64,000 nucleotides of DNA from Metarhizium brunneum (lineage: Eukaryota > Ascomycota > Sordariomycetes > Hypocreales > Clavicipitaceae): NCBI RefSeq assembly GCF_013426205.1, contig NC_089426.1:2356001-2420000 (forward strand), written 5' to 3'. Shown here one piece after another: positions 13,301 to 26,300 of the stretch (positions within the stretch are counted from its first letter, which is position 1; each line of letters starts with the position of its first letter). Position numbers and translations under genes: made by a program. A model generated the notes under the pieces. It did not search any database, was not told the origin of the DNA, and was given only the letters and a program-made list of their open reading frames with translations.

Positions 13301-15048
13301 TTGCAATGTGAGGCATTATGGATGGCACCGAAGTCAGCATCCTGAATCTTTAGCCAACAAGGGCCCATGATGTTCTTCCAAAGTACAAATTGCTCGAATA
13401 GGGCTGTGTTGGCACCAAATGCATGCGAGTATGTCTCGCCTGCGGCAGCATCAATTTGTGGTTCTGGGAATAGTGTGTTAACTCGCAATCTCTCCATTGA
13501 ACCTGAGTTCCGCTCGTGGTTCGAGTCATTACTTACTAGTATAGGGATAGAATAGCTTCATGTACTGGGCCTCTTTTGGGACATTTGGGAGTTCGAAGGC
13601 GTATTTACGGGTGCATGCTTTGATCTTGTACATGTCCACCTTCAACCTTGTCATGATCTCGTCAACTTCTTCATAAACGTCCGCCATTTCAACAGTCTCT
13701 TCAGTGCTGTCGCCATCTCGAACACGTTGTTGCCGAGGTAAGAAATACAATTTCCTCAGGATGTTGTCGATTTTGACGAAGCAACTAATGTGAGATTTGG
13801 TCTTTTTGTTCAGAACCTTGCCGAAAAGACAAAGGCTGCCATTAATTTCAGTGTAGTCCGTCCAGAAAAAGTTGAGGCTACCGTCTGCTTCAATGGCATC
13901 TTTGTAATCGATTTTACCAATGCTCCGGGTCTCCGTTGAGCTGCTGACTACGTTGAGCTTGTCGGTCAAGTTATTCCAGGAACTAGAATCGACAGCGTCA
14001 CCAGAAACCTGCTTCAAGGGTGAAGAACTAGTCGGAGAAGGGTACGGATCTTGTTTCAAGAGCTTCTTGACTTGGCGAGATCCAGCGATGTTTACACTCG
14101 CAGAATGAACGGCTCCTGCATGGGCCACTTCCATCATATCATCGTCTTCATCATCCTGGGAGTCGGACTTTATCTGAGCCCGTCTCTCTGCTTTCTTGGC
14201 TGCAGGCGACGACGGAGCCGGGTCGCTCATGGGTCCGTCTTGAAACCCCAGAACACCGTCATCTGCGGCATCAGGGGCGAGCCCATCGTCTGAATCGATA
14301 CTAGCGACAGGCGGCGACAGCAGACGAGTATCAGTTCGCTTTTGTCTCTTTTGAATGGGTTCGACAACCGGTGATAAGGCTCTGGATTTGCGACGGCCAC
14401 CAGACCTCTCAATCTTCGCTGACCGAGGGGAAGGTGAGGGAATATTAGTGTCCACCTCCTTGATAAGGTCGGCTAAAAAGTTGTCATCGTCCTTGGTCTT
14501 GGCGACCTGCAATTTTCACAGTTAGTCCACCAAAGATTTGCACCGGAGTATGCCTGGAGTGTGCATCGAGCTGGCTCACTTTAGATTTGGGCTGAGTTTT
14601 CCCGGCGCCCTTGGTGAAGTATTCGCTGATGTTGCGGTCGTTCGCATCGCGCTTGGCCTGGCTGTCGCCGTTGTTATTCTTGGCTGGGGAGCAGTGAGTC
14701 AGCGGAATGTATGGGCAAGCCAAAACGCAATGGGACGGAGCAAGACAACAAACCTGCTTTGTTGGATCTGCCACGAACAGGCAGCTCGTCGACATCGTTG
14801 TCTGAGTCGTAGCGGTGGACACGATCCCAATCTTCACGACCGTCATCGGCGTAGCCTTCCCCGTTGTCGTCGACCACGAAGTCATCCTCGTTGAGGCGGT
14901 CTCGAACGATTTTCTTGTAGCCGTCCTCGTCAACTTCGTCATAGAGGTCTGCTGCGTCCTCGACGCGGTAGCTGTCGAAGGTCTTCTTGCCTGACTGGCG
15001 AAGGGCATAAAGCTCAGCGAGCTTTGCCCGGTAATTAACCTTGGGCAT
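10370..15048 (-). CDS. POL1: DNA polymerase alpha catalytic subunit
   Basis: This is the family-B polymerase of the nuclear Pol alpha-primase complex, which extends RNA primers at origins and on the lagging strand. Five exons on the minus strand are inferred: 15048-14754, 14683-14580, 14506-13537, 13463-12175 and 12106-10370, giving 1464 aa, the usual length. Region II DFNSLYPSI (about 862-870), region III KLTANSMYG (about 944-952) and region I YGDTDS (994-999) are intact, including the catalytic aspartates. Two Cys clusters in the C-terminal third (CRKC...CGGC and CDDSQC...C) form the CysA/CysB modules that bind metal and the B subunit. The N-terminus is acidic and disordered. The exon 3/4 junction was set so that the protein reads YPYTKPQIDAAAG, which avoids a 34-nt intron. 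An ACGCGT palindrome lies about 235 bp upstream, consistent with G1/S control. Confidence 0.96.
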
Positions 15049-16086
15049 GGCGAGCTGGCTGTGAATTAATGACGATTATCATTCAAAATAGGAGCCAAGC
15101 TTGCACATCTGATGATTATGTGACGATGAGACGGTAGAATAATGAAAGATAGTGGATGTTCGTGGCGGTGAAAAGTTAAGCATGGACTGTTAGCAGGGAC
15201 GACGTCTGCCATACGAAGGTACTCGATTGCTGATGTTCTACCAGTCCAGAGTCGCGTCTTGTACCGTGTCGCGACCGCGAGACGCGTCTCAATTGAAAGT
15301 ACTCCGTACCCCTAGGTTTGTTAAAGTGGTAATAGTGGGTCGGACATTCGACTGTGTGCATTTAACTGTTTGGCATTTCAAAGACTGGGGTATGCAACTA
15401 GCCGGCTTGCCAACCTGCCAACCTGCTGCCTAATTGGCCCCGCTGAGGCAGGTGCAATTCTCCTGTGCGAGGTAGGAAGGCGAGGTGGGAATCACTTCAC
15501 CACCCTCACACCACTGTCAAGTACCTAAGTACTTTTTGATCCATTCGCTTCACTTTGATAAAGATTGGTGACTTCGCGAGCCTGACCTTTTCGCTGCGTC
15601 CGCGCCCCTATCTCTCTCGTCTTTCCCATGTCGGATGCCTTCGTACAAGAAACCCTTATGCGACATTCTTTGATCATGTATGCCGAGCATGTTCAGATGT
15701 AGAGTTCTTGCAGATTGTGTCCGTTGTCTCTTGCCTCACATTATTCCCGCACCTTTTTTTTTTGTGTTGCGGAAACATGTCGACAACATCTCCTTCCTTC
15801 CTTCGTCGCCGCTGGCCTCGTAGGGACATCCGGTCGACTGTTTTCGGGCTCTTGTTTGGTTTCTGTAGCATCCAAGTCCCGTTGCTGTGCATTTGCATCT
15901 CTAATGTATTTGCAGGTTCTACCGTATCTCCATCTCCGTAGACAACTGTCTTCCCTGTACCTCCAGGCTTTATCACACATCTTGCAAAAACCACATTCTA
16001 CTCGAGTTGGATTGACCTGCTCTCTGATTCCTTGCTGTACCGGTTCATAAATATTGGTTTCAGCTTTCGCAGACTACTATTCCAAC
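15049..16086. promoter_or_regulatory. Divergent promoter region of POL1 and the Ser-rich gene
   Basis: About 1.04 kb separates the two head-to-head start codons. It contains GAGACGCGTCTC (15279-15290), a 12-bp palindrome centred on the ACGCGT MluI-box core, and a GTACTCCGTA site (15299-15308). The + strand toward 16086 is pyrimidine-rich. No convincing gene is seen; the + frame 15555-15941 resembles nothing I know. Confidence 0.5.
15279..15290. promoter_or_regulatory. Putative MluI cell-cycle box upstream of POL1
   Basis: The 12-bp palindrome GAGACGCGTCTC has the ACGCGT core at 15282-15287. In yeasts ACGCGT is the site of the MBF complex (Mbp1/Swi6 or Cdc10/Res), which drives POL1 and other S-phase genes. 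The position about 235 bp upstream of the POL1 start fits. Binding in this organism is inferred. ACGCGT also occurs by chance elsewhere in the window. Confidence 0.45.
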
Positions 16087-17895
16087 ATGTTGTTCTCCAA
16101 ACAGCATTCCAAAACAGAGGCTCCTCGGGAGAAGGCTTCCAATGTAAATCGAGTTGTCAGCTAGAAGCTGTGGAACAATCGATCCCAACAGCAGCCAAGT
16201 GAGGGCAATGGGGGTCAGGAGTCCCAGCACAAACCATCAAAAGCTACACCGCGTCGGTGGTTTTCAACTTTTCGTCCCAAGACACAACTTCGCAAGGAAA
16301 GTCTTGCGTCACGTTCAAGTCACGGCGGCTCGAATAATCAAAATGATGCTGATCTCAATGAGAAACGACGTACGCTCATACTACCTACCCCTCTATTACA
16401 CGCTCACGACGTCCTGTTGTTCTCAATACTAACGTGTCGCCGTGCAGGCGGCTCTGTTAATGTAAATCACCGGAGAAGCCTCAGCAATGTCTTCAAGACA
16501 GTCAAAGCTAAATACTCTCGCGATAAGCTAGACAAAAACGAACCTGACAGCCGTGAAACAGAGGTGACGGAAGCCTTAGAATCAGCTTCGCCAATTACCA
16601 AGGAGCTCACCACACCCAAATTGGAGCCGAGACAAGTTTCGCCTCCTCCTCGTCTAGATGTCTTATCTGATTATTCTTCTCATGACTCGTCGGCAGAGCC
16701 CTCTACGTTTCGTGCAGGTCTGGAAAAAGCAGTTGCTGACATCAACATTAAGTACGAAACGCCATCCAACTCGCACTTGATGAAGAGTATGACAGATACA
16801 GGAGCCAAAAGACTGACGAACGCTACTTCACTGCCATTCTATGCCAGAGGTTCTTTCCGTCCTCGGTACCAGCTGCCTACGTTTGTGGATGCTCCTGTCA
16901 AGACTGCACAATCTACAGCAGGAGAACTGCAGCTACTGTCACCAAGAGTGTCGACAGAGTCTGTCCGAATAGGCACAAAGGGTGTTAAAGGCGCCGATGA
17001 AGGAGGTTGCCATTTGCCCACTCTTTTGCTCGATGGAGTCTTGGGCCCAAGCTTCGATTTTGGGGAATTTATGACACCGCAACAAACAGCCGAGCCAACT
17101 GTCTCCAGTGAAATAGGAGACTGCCTTGCAAAAGATTCGGTTTCATCTGAAAACTCGATAGGGACCGTCGTTTGCGAACACGACGCAAACAATAATATTG
17201 AGCTCGAGACAGATTCAAATGCTAAGCAACTCGACCCAGGCACAACGGCCTCAACGGCCTCAATAGCCTCAACGGCCTCCAAAGACAGCCTGGTACCCTC
17301 AGTCGCATTGACAACTGCAACCAACAAAGATGATGTGGCGTCTCCCCCTGCCGAACAAGTATGCCAACATCGTCGCTGCCGCTCCAACAGTGATCAACCA
17401 TTACGCAGCTTCTCCGGGTCCAACTTTGGGAGTTTTGATCATCAGAGTCTAATATCGGAGATTTCCAGTACTGAAGTCGGGCGTCTTCGTTCCAAGAGCA
17501 CCTCTGATAACTCAGAGAGTTATTCCGAAATTATTTTGAACCCCCGCCAGGCTTCTGGGAGCAGTCAAGTTTCCGTGTCTCACGATGAAAACATTCCTTC
17601 CGTCTCTGAGCTAGTCAGCAAGTTTCGGCGCATGGGGTCACTGCCTGGCAAATTTCCCACGAATTCGGCTTTGGAGAACCCCAATCCACATCCAGCATTG
17701 AGGAAAGTATCACGAGGGAAACAATTTGAAACATATCGGAGTCGTTTTTCAAACGACTCGGAAGGGGACTCGGGGCTAATGTCCAGTGCTGAAGAACCAA
17801 CTGACTGCTTACAGCTGGTTATCCCTAAAACCGGGTTACGGGATCACAATCTTCTGACCTCCGAGGACGCGGGATCTGAAGAAAGGGACGAATGA
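16087..17895 (+). CDS. Ser-rich protein of unknown function
   Basis: I do not recognise a family. Three exons are inferred: 16087-16143, 16192-16369 and 16448-17895, giving about 560 aa. Intron 2 has a textbook TACTAAC branch site about 20 nt before its CAG acceptor. Intron 1 is inferred because the frame otherwise meets TAG at 16162-16164. A GTAAAT donor at 16144 joined to the CAG ending at 16191 removes the stop in frame with a 48-nt intron; an acceptor 3 nt further on also works. The product is hydrophilic and rich in Ser/Thr, with basic SR/RR patches near the N-terminus and many potential phosphorylation sites. There is no membrane segment or signal peptide. A short Thr-Ala-Ser repeat is encoded around 17250-17285. 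It is probably a regulatory or cytoskeletal protein specific to filamentous fungi, but that is a guess. Confidence 0.65.
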
Positions 17896-18225
17896 TGATA
17901 AACGATAACATTATTGTTAAGGATACTCAATGGTATCTGTGGCGCAGCATAGGCACAGCAGATTATTAGACATTCGCCAACCCTGTCTTGCAGCAGGCAA
18001 AAATTTTGGAAGGCCAATAATGATGAAGAGTAGTATTTCATTACATGTAGCTTTCAAATCAACCTGAAGCACGGTCATCTCCAACCCCGTGCCATCCAGT
18101 GCAGAGATGACGTTTGTGTAAACGCCGCCCAAGCGGTAGTGTACAAGCTTTGCTGAGCGTAATGTACTACACTATAGCTAGGATATTTCTACCCCAGGGT
18201 TCCGTCCGACTTTTCCTCCCGAGCC
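17896..18225. other. Convergent 3' intergenic region
   Basis: This is a 330-bp gap between the ends of the Ser-rich gene and the PPR gene. It presumably holds both 3' UTRs and polyadenylation sites. Nothing else is visible. Confidence 0.5.
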
Positions 18226-20257
18226 TCAACGGCGCTCTTTTCGTAACGAGACAGGATCTCCAGATTTTGTTGTGTCCCAAACAAAGTCCCCTCCCCCTGG
18301 TCTGTGAGTAGCATCCTCGACCCCAACTGGGACTTCATGCTCAACACTTGACGAACGCCGCAGTTTGGGCTCTGCTTTCTCGCGATCAGAGTAGAAGGCT
18401 TGGATTTCCCGGTTTATCTTGGCTCCAACGGCACGCAGCTCACGCAAGTCTTTCTCGGGAAGCATACTTTCGTTGATCACCTTATTAAAAGCGGAGAACA
18501 TGAGCCGTGCCAGGGCAATTACTTCTCGCTTGTCATTGTACAAAATGCCCTTGCCCTCTTGGGTGGCGGGCGTAGGAGTAGCCTTGAAATAGTGATAGTG
18601 AACCTTCTTATAGGGTTCCCAGAGATTAGCGAGAGCCGTGGTAATTTGCACGCCGTATTCCCGCTTGGCGCCTGCTTCGTCACCATTTTGGGCGCGGGTT
18701 CGGAAATGATAGTGACTGACGAGCGCGACTCTCAGGTAGAGGCGGAGGGTATGGATGTCCGGGACGTCGAGGCGGGACATCATGGAGTTGAGGATGACAG
18801 TGGAGTTCTCAATGGCGTTCTGGTTGATGTTATCGCGGACACAGGTCTCCATTGCGATGCGGTACGGCTTTGGGTCGACGAATTCTTTGGGGAGGATTTC
18901 GAGGATGGATGCCGCGTGGGCACTGGCCTTGGCTACCTTGAGCATGCCAAACATGCGGAGCCAGTTGTCGTTGTCGGGGACGATGCCGTAGTGACGGATC
19001 ATGAGGTTCCAGTATTTGATGCCCACTGTTGTGAGCTTTGAGGATGCGAGGGTGGTCAGGAGCAGGGCAAGGGTGTTGCGGCCGGGGATGGCGTAGACGG
19101 CCTTTGTGGAGGCCTTGGGGGGCCCGTTGATGCCGACATTTTGCATGTCGGCATCTTGAAAGGGGTCTGAAGCAAGGGCCTTGGCGAGGTTGGAAATATT
19201 CATGGTCTGCTGCAAGAGATCCAGGACAAGCCGCCTGTCCTCGCGCTTTGGCGCAAGCAACAACACGCGACCCATGGAGCAGACGAGCTCTTCATCGATG
19301 ACGAGTCGGCCCTGCTTCCACTTGTCCATGACCTCGATCCAAAGACCGTTTGCTCGGTCCACGACTTTTTGCAAATTCGTGGATTGTTGCTGTTGAGGCA
19401 GCTCCTTGCTATCCCTCCAGGCACTATGGCGCAGGGCGTTCAAGATGGTGGTGTATGTGTAGGCTGTTGGTGCTCGTGTGGAATCGTTAACGGTGTCGGC
19501 GATTAGAAACATGGAATCGAGGTCTCCAGCCCTGGCGCACACATTCAGTACAGCATTGAGGTGTATCGAGTTTGGCTGGATACGCTTGTCGGCCATGAGG
19601 ATATTGTAGTGCTTTACAGCTTCGGCGACTGCGGCTTTGGGGTGCTGTGACCTAGCGCAGCCTCGGAAGATGACGGTGAATGTCTGGACATTGGGCAGCT
19701 GGCCGCGTTTCTTCATCTATTTACAAAACTCGCGTCAGTTATACTAGGGTACTGGAGGTGTATGCCAGGGACTCAGGGGGTGGACAGAGCACACGAACCT
19801 CATTGAATAGCTTGATTGCTTTCCTTAGATGCTGACGCTCGAGCTGATAATCGATGAGATGGTTCCAGGCAACGACGACCTGACGTTCCTTGCTCGCCCT
19901 TTGCGTCAAGAGCAGCGCTTCGTCAAACCGGTCCTTTGCGAGGGTCTGACCGACATGCTGTGCAATCTTCCACGGGTCGTCCATGTAGTCCAGGTGCTTG
20001 TTGACGGCACGCTGCAGCTTCTCGCGCTGCCTCTTTTCGGCAACTGCAGCTGAATTCTCTCCATCCGGTACTTGTAGAGTCCTCGGTGCGTCGACAGGCG
20101 CGGGGGCCGCAGGCGGCGATTCCGTCGTATAGCTTCTGCGTTGTTGGCTTAGATGCGCAGCTGCTCTGACAGCAGAGGCTTCCGCAGGGCCTCTTCTCGC
20201 AGCCAGTTGAATTGTCCTGAGCAGACATGCTCGACAGGAAAGAAAGCTTCCTGCCAT
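18226..20257 (-). CDS. Mitochondrial pentatricopeptide-repeat (PPR) protein
   Basis: PPR proteins bind organellar RNA one base per repeat and act in its processing, stability or translation. Two exons are inferred (20257-19799 and 19716-18226), about 649 aa, joined by an 82-nt intron with a CTGAC branch site. The start MAGSFLSC opens an Arg-rich, acid-free leader of about 25 residues, typical of a mitochondrial presequence. An in-frame upstream methionine exists at 20347 but would bury that presequence. Helical repeats such as PNVQTFTVIFRGCARS, PNSIHLNAVLNVCARAG and TAYTYTTILNALRH match the PPR consensus around residues 160-260. Length and repeat placement resemble fungal Ccm1-like or related PPR factors, but I cannot assign the RNA target. 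A second start further upstream cannot be excluded. Confidence 0.82.
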
Positions 20258-20829
20258 CGTGAACAGGCCCGACCAAAGGAAAACCGTCTGATTGAGTACA
20301 CCTTGTCCCCGCACGAGGTGGTTGATGGCGAAAACAATGTATGGCACGATAGCCGCTCAGGGGACATGCATCGACTGGCAGGAAAAAACATTGAAAAATG
20401 TCAGGGTCCAAGATCTTATCAGTGACCAACACAATTGTGGCGCCAGGACTAGTGCTAGTTGACATCTGCATAAGTACTTAAGTACTTAGAAGTGGCTACA
20501 TGTTGTACATGTAGCCCACGAGTGCCAGGTATGTACTTCGTACTGGTACGGAGTTTTCTCAGCATTGATCAATGAAACTTTGTGCTTCGGGAGACTGTTT
20601 GTCGCCACATTGATTGGCTGTCGCGTCAACATTGAATCTCTCTGCTGCAGGCCCTCCGGTGTAGAGCCCTGGAAACATCGCCCGCCGCCGCCCATTAACT
20701 CAGCCTCGTCTTCTTCCTCACTCCCGTCCAACATTTCTAGATTGCCGCCATATATCCCGGCCTTTCCTTCCTCCATCATATATATCCCAGGCTTAGCCGT
20801 GCTGTGCCATATACTGCGCATTGGTCACA
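20258..20829. promoter_or_regulatory. Divergent promoter between the PPR and RRM-like genes
   Basis: This 572-bp head-to-head intergenic region contains the palindromic run TAAGTACTTAAGTACTTA (about 20472-20489) and a GGTACGGAG site (about 20545-20553). Both belong to the GTAC-type motifs scattered through the window's intergenic DNA. A C/T-rich stretch precedes the + strand start at 20830. Confidence 0.45.
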
Positions 20830-22033
20830 ATGGCGTCCACCGCGTCAGACTTTCAAAAGCTCATCGCCGATGGTAATGCAGCCAGCATCAGTCGCAGCCC
20901 TTTGATTCCCCCTCTTGCTAACGGGCGGCCACACAGCGCGGGAACGGAAGAAGAACTCAGCTCTTGCTGATCGAATCTTTAGTCGCGATCGCCGTCAAAG
21001 TGCGCCGTCAAAACTCAAGCCCACGCCCGGCGGCTCCCTTGCGAGCCGCGTCGGAGTGAAGAAGGTAGTCATTTTCTAAACACCCGCGATGCATGTCACC
21101 ATGGCCGCGAAAATTTGAAACCAACTCTTGCTGATGCACTTTTCTTTCACGGTGTAGCAACGCGCCCCTGCCGCCGCCGCCGCTGCTGCTGCTTCCAATA
21201 CTCGCAGAGCTAGTCTGCCCGCTGGCAACGTCAATGGCGAATGGACACACGACCTCCACGACTCTGTCAACGGCGTACCAGCCAAAGGCGGTTCCCTGAG
21301 CTCCCGCATCACTGTTCCCGGCGCCAAGAACGGCAATACCGCCACCAAGAGAGCTGCCAGTCGCAAGGCCAAGCTTGCCGCTGCTGTGGACAAGATGGAC
21401 ACCGACCAAGTCAACGTCGTCACTCCCTCGTTCCAAGCCACGTCCGGCATGGGCCTCACCATCCGCGGTCTCGCCGGTCCGTATGCTCTCCTGGGCCAGA
21501 ATTTTGCTCCCGGGACAACTGCAGCTGATATCGAGAGTGCCATGACGCCTGTAGGCGGCGAAATGGTCAGCTGTAAGATTGTCAAGACGAAGCCTTTTCT
21601 CATTGCTGAGATGGTGTTTGTTTCCCGAGAGGGCGGCGAGAGGGTCATTGAGACGTTCAACAATAAAACAGTACGTGGTTTCCGTTCCTTTTTTCCATTA
21701 CATGCACCCCGTCGCTCGGCACATCCGTCCCTGCCAGTCAAAGCTAACAAGTGACTGCCCCAGGCCGACGGAAGAGTCATTCAAATCTACCCCAAGGTCG
21801 GCGGTCATCAGGCCTCCGCCACAACCAACGAACCGCCCGCCAACGCACCCAGTGGACCGAAATCGTCAAAGGCCTCGACACGAGACCAGGTGGTGGATGG
21901 GTCCATGGGCTTTCCCGATCCCATGGACACAAATGGCAGCACCAATTGGGCGGGCAACAACCGACTCTACAGCGACAGAATGGTGGCCGGTAACAAGAGG
22001 GGCAGGGGATTCCAAAGAGGCAGAGGGCGGTAG
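20830..22033 (+). CDS. RRM-like RNA-binding protein with RG-rich tail
   Basis: Four exons are inferred: 20830-20872, 20937-21064, 21158-21670 and 21764-22033, giving about 317 aa. All junctions keep frame and carry good GT/AG signals. The N-terminal half is basic and Ala-rich. Residues about 155-245 form a domain starting GMGLTIRGLAGPYALL and ending with RVIQIYP, whose alternating strands and helices look like a divergent RNA-recognition motif. The extreme C-terminus is RGRGFQRGRGR, an arginine-methylation and RNA-binding type tail. This arrangement resembles ALY/Yra1-type mRNA-export adaptors, but the canonical RNP1 aromatic motif is weak, so I keep the name general. It is probably nuclear. 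Confidence 0.7.
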
Positions 22034-23377
22034 TGGTCCCTCATGGCCTCCAGTTAGATCATTTCTCTTTCACCATGTGTAATCATTAGGGCGTCCGGGG
22101 GTGCAAAACCAGGAGTATCGGCGTTTGGGGGCAATTCTTGATACAATATCTGCCGGCGGCAGCAGCCCCCGAATATCAACAAAAGGTCATCATATTGTAC
22201 AGTACTTTAGTATCATCTTTACAGCAGGGCTCGGGGACTCAATCAACGCGTTGCACTCGTTCAACATGGCTAAAAAGCATTCTTTGTTGAAGTATTGTTC
22301 GTCACCCTCTCGCACAAGACTCCGTCGTCTCTCTTGTTCCGCAAAACCGCGGCATCCCATCATACAAGATCACGATTTCCACCCCCATTTGCCATACATC
22401 CCCATTGATGTAGATACTAAAAACACAAAAGGAAAAAAAGAGACAAGGTGAGATAGTTTGCAAAAACCAACCTCATTGCCAGAACCACCCCGGGAGCATT
22501 CTTTTGTTATGCAAACGTCCACTTTTTGTTTCGAGCCCAGTCATCTCATCCTTGCACACGGGGGGTAAAGGCCGGAGTAAGGGAAGAAAAAGAGATGGAA
22601 TCGTACGAGACACACGATATGAGAAGTGGGAAACACACAATAGTCGTATCTACAAAGAATTCCATGTTTCTTTTTCTCTGCTTTCATCCCCCCCCGGATG
22701 CTACTGCGTGCAGAACAAATAAAAAAAAAAGTAACCCATCCATCCTGAACCGCCGTCCATATGCGTCTGCGTCTATTTCAATCTTATGCCGTGTGAGCAA
22801 CACCCCACACTGGCCTAAGCTCTTTCCCGTGTCAAACAACCCAAAAAGTGAACAGAAAATGAAAAAAAAAAAGGAGGGGAAGAGGGTATGTCCAGCTTCA
22901 GCCCAGGTCCTGAGAGCAGTAAGAACGTCGACGAGGCCCAAGCAATGGAGGGAAATGGTTGCCCGTCAGAAAAAAATTGGCTCGGGGTGTATTTTGTCTG
23001 CTGAGCCAATTTAAGCCAAGCAACACCGTTTCAGATGTTGACCTGCCGTGTCTTGACAGTGCTAAATCTTGGGGCCTGCAGATTATGGATAAAGCATTCA
23101 TCCCAAACATTCTATCCCGGAGTTGCACCCGTGGTATCCTATCGTTGGTTTTTTCATATCGACTTGAAGGAATTGTCGTGAATACCGTGGAAGCAAACAT
23201 GACAAGACGCCATTGCAAGTACCATAGCAAATGAGTTCTGTGCAAACGTATTCCGCACAATGGCCCAGAGCTGCTCATATCGGGTCAAATGGCCCAGTGC
23301 GGAATAGCACGACCGTACCCTTCCAATAAAGTCCTACTGTGCGATTGCTGCATGCCAAAGGGTCAACAGAGGAGCCT
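22034..23377. other. Convergent intergenic region between the RRM-like gene and YAK1
   Basis: This 1.34 kb region should hold the 3' UTRs of both flanking genes. It has several A-runs (around 22721-22731 and 22860-22872) and no frame resembling a protein family. Confidence 0.5.
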
Positions 23378-26300
23378 TCAATGCCACGGGTTCTGGTTTC
23401 CCATGAATCCTTCTTCCAAGGTGCGTTCTTCGAGATTGCGGATGAAATCGCGATTTCCCCTGCCACCTTGCTGAACCCTGCTTCCCCGTCGACCAGCACG
23501 TCCAGGAGTATTATCCATGCTAACCATGCCTTCGCCAGGGGGGGGATAATAGGCTGGACTAGGCTGCAGGCGGATAGGCTGAGTCGGGTCAAGGTGGCTT
23601 GCCACTCGCTGAATAGCAGCCGGGATACCACTCTGCTGCTGCTCCATGGTTGAAGCTCTCTGCCGGTTCGTTCGCATGCCTCCTTGCTGATACATATTCG
23701 GTTGAGCAACATTGCCATACTGGGTGGGAGGCATTGGTTGGGTATGCTGGCCCACGATCATTGGGCCGTACTGACCTGCCTGGGGTCCGTAGGGTGGCGC
23801 CATATTGCCATGGTTCCCAGCAGGCGAATAAACAGGGTTTGCAGTGTACATGGGAGGTTGAGCATGCCCTGACTGTTGAGGGTACTGGCCAGCAGCAGCC
23901 ATGTTGGCATACGCTCCCTGAGCGGCTGAATGTGCAGCCGAATTAGCTTGAGCTTGTGCCGCCTGAGCACGTTGCTTGCTCAAAGCCTCAGCCTGTTGCT
24001 GCTGTTGCGTTCCTGGTGCGGGAGATCGGTTCAAGGAGCTCGCTTTGAGGTTCATGGGAGGAACGAAAGGACCAGTAAATTTTTGTTGAGTGATAAATGG
24101 ATGCAACTTGGCTTGCTGAGGGGACCATCTCTCGAGGGGATTGATAGTCAACAATCCTCGGACAAAGTCGATAAAGGCTATTCGGTTGTTCATTTCTAGA
24201 GCAAGGGGGGGGCAAAAGTGTCAGTGGCATTGGACTTGTTCCAAAACACGATGGTTCAAATAAAAGAATTACACACCTCGATCGATTTCGCTCTGCTTCA
24301 TGTTTTTGCGCGGCATGGGATAAGATTTGATAATATCAGGCAGCGTGCTTTGCTGAAAGTACTTTTTGCTGGGCTGTTCCTTCGTGTTGTGCTCGCGTGC
24401 GTACTGTTCCATACTTTTCAGATGATACGTCCGTCTGCCGAATTCGTCCTGGCGTTTCTCAAAGAATTCGCCTGCCTGCTTGCCCATTTCAATCATCCAG
24501 TTCTGGGGGTTGCCGAGCATCTCAACAATCCGTGAGACTTGGTTGTACTCTGATGACCCGGGAAAGAGGGGCAGGCCCAGGAAGAGCTCTACTACGATAC
24601 ACCCCAAGGACCACATGTCAATGGCTGAGGAGTATGGCAGGCCGAGGAGGACTTCGGGCGAGCGGTAAAACCGGGACTGAATATAGGTGTAGACTGTTTG
24701 CCGCTCGTCACAAGCGGAACCGAAATCAATAATCTTGATAATAGGACTTTCCAGGTTTTTGAGTAGAATGTTTTCCGGCTTCAGATCGCAATGGATCAAG
24801 CGGGCTTTATTCAACAAGGCAAGGCCATTGAGAAGTTGTTGCGCAAATACTCGCACAAGGGTGGTGCTAAGTCCTCGGAACTGGTTCTGTTTGATGAGCT
24901 CATACAAGTTTACACTCAGCAATTCAAATACTAGACAAAGATGTTGCCGATGAATAAAAGTGTCCTTCAATCGCAGTAGGTGATGGTCATCGTTCTTGTC
25001 GAGTTTCGTGTTCAGCTACACACAAGACTTGTTAACAACAGGGGAACCAAAAAGAAAAAGAAATTCACGAGACCGGCACACGGGGACTGACCAAATCGAG
25101 AACGGAAACTTCCATCATGCTCTGGTTAAAATAAGCAGTGCGGTTCTTGATGACCTTGACGGCAACAACTTCTTGCGTCTTCAAGTTTTGGCACTTGACG
25201 ACCTGGCCAAAGGTTCCTTGGCCAAGAACATCCAAGATGAGGTAACGATTCCTATAATGAGGTATGAGTAAAACTGTAGGTATAGACACCGAGTTGTGGA
25301 TGTCGGCCATAGACTGCCGATCATGCCACCGTAGGGGGGGAATTCCCTTACTTGTGGCCTGCTTCTTCGGATCCTAGAATATCATTGACATAGAGAATAT
25401 AATCACTGTCTTCATTGTCATAACCATCATTCTTGACTCCCTTGCTCGGTTTAGTCAGGACTCGACGAGGATTTCGCGAGGTCTCATATTTAAAGCCAGG
25501 ATTGCAGATGCGGTATGTCGCCGGTAAGTGAGATGTGAGGGCTTGAAGAGGCTAGGTAATTGCGTGAGTTAGTCAAGTCAATTGTCACATGTCACTTCAC
25601 GGTTGTGATGGGCTCAAAGCACGTACGCTGATGAAGCCTCCTTCGGGGTTTGCTCGTCGGAAGGCCGGTTGCCGGTTGTTTTTGGGTCGTAGTTCAGTCA
25701 GAGCTCGAACCTTGCGGAACTCGGGGACAGGCTTTTGCCCTGCAGGATTCGATCGAGCGGGAGATTTGGGTCCATTGGAGTAGGCTGCGTCTAGATTGGC
25801 CACGGCTGAGGAAGGGTAGCCCTCTTGGGACGAGGCAAAAGGCGTGATTGGCGGCAGCTGTTGACCAGCCTGACGCCCGGCGGCATAGTAGGGACTCTGA
25901 GGATACTCCGGCTGGCCACTCGGGGACTGCGTTTGAGGGGGTGGATTCGCAAATTGGCTCGACTTGGGTGCGTAGGGAGAGGTCGGAGACAGCGTGTCCA
26001 TGGGCGAGTATCGTTGAGCAGCAGAAGAAGGCTGTTGCTCATGGGGCATCTGAAGGTTGGAGGAGCGACCACTAGAAGCGTGAGACTGGTGGTGCGGTCT
26101 CATGGGATATTTGATGCCGGCATGGGCGTCGTGGGCGTCGTGCATAGCAATGTCTCCGTTGCCGTCGCGAGAGGGACCCATGGACATTGGGGAAGCGGCG
26201 GCCGGATTGGGATTGCCAGGTCCCGGAAGGTTGATGGCATGACCATGACCATAGGCGTGAGGGTGGGCGTGGACGTGGACTTGAGGGAGAGCGGCGCGGT

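Noticed and set aside
13464..13536. A 34-nt intron in POL1 joining to an exon start at 13502
   Set aside because: That length is too short for a fungal spliceosomal intron. A 73-nt intron ending at 13464 gives a better protein junction (YPYTKPQIDAAAG).
18400..19041. 213-codon + strand frame opposite the PPR gene
   Set aside because: It is an antisense shadow of the PPR coding exon with no recognisable domain.
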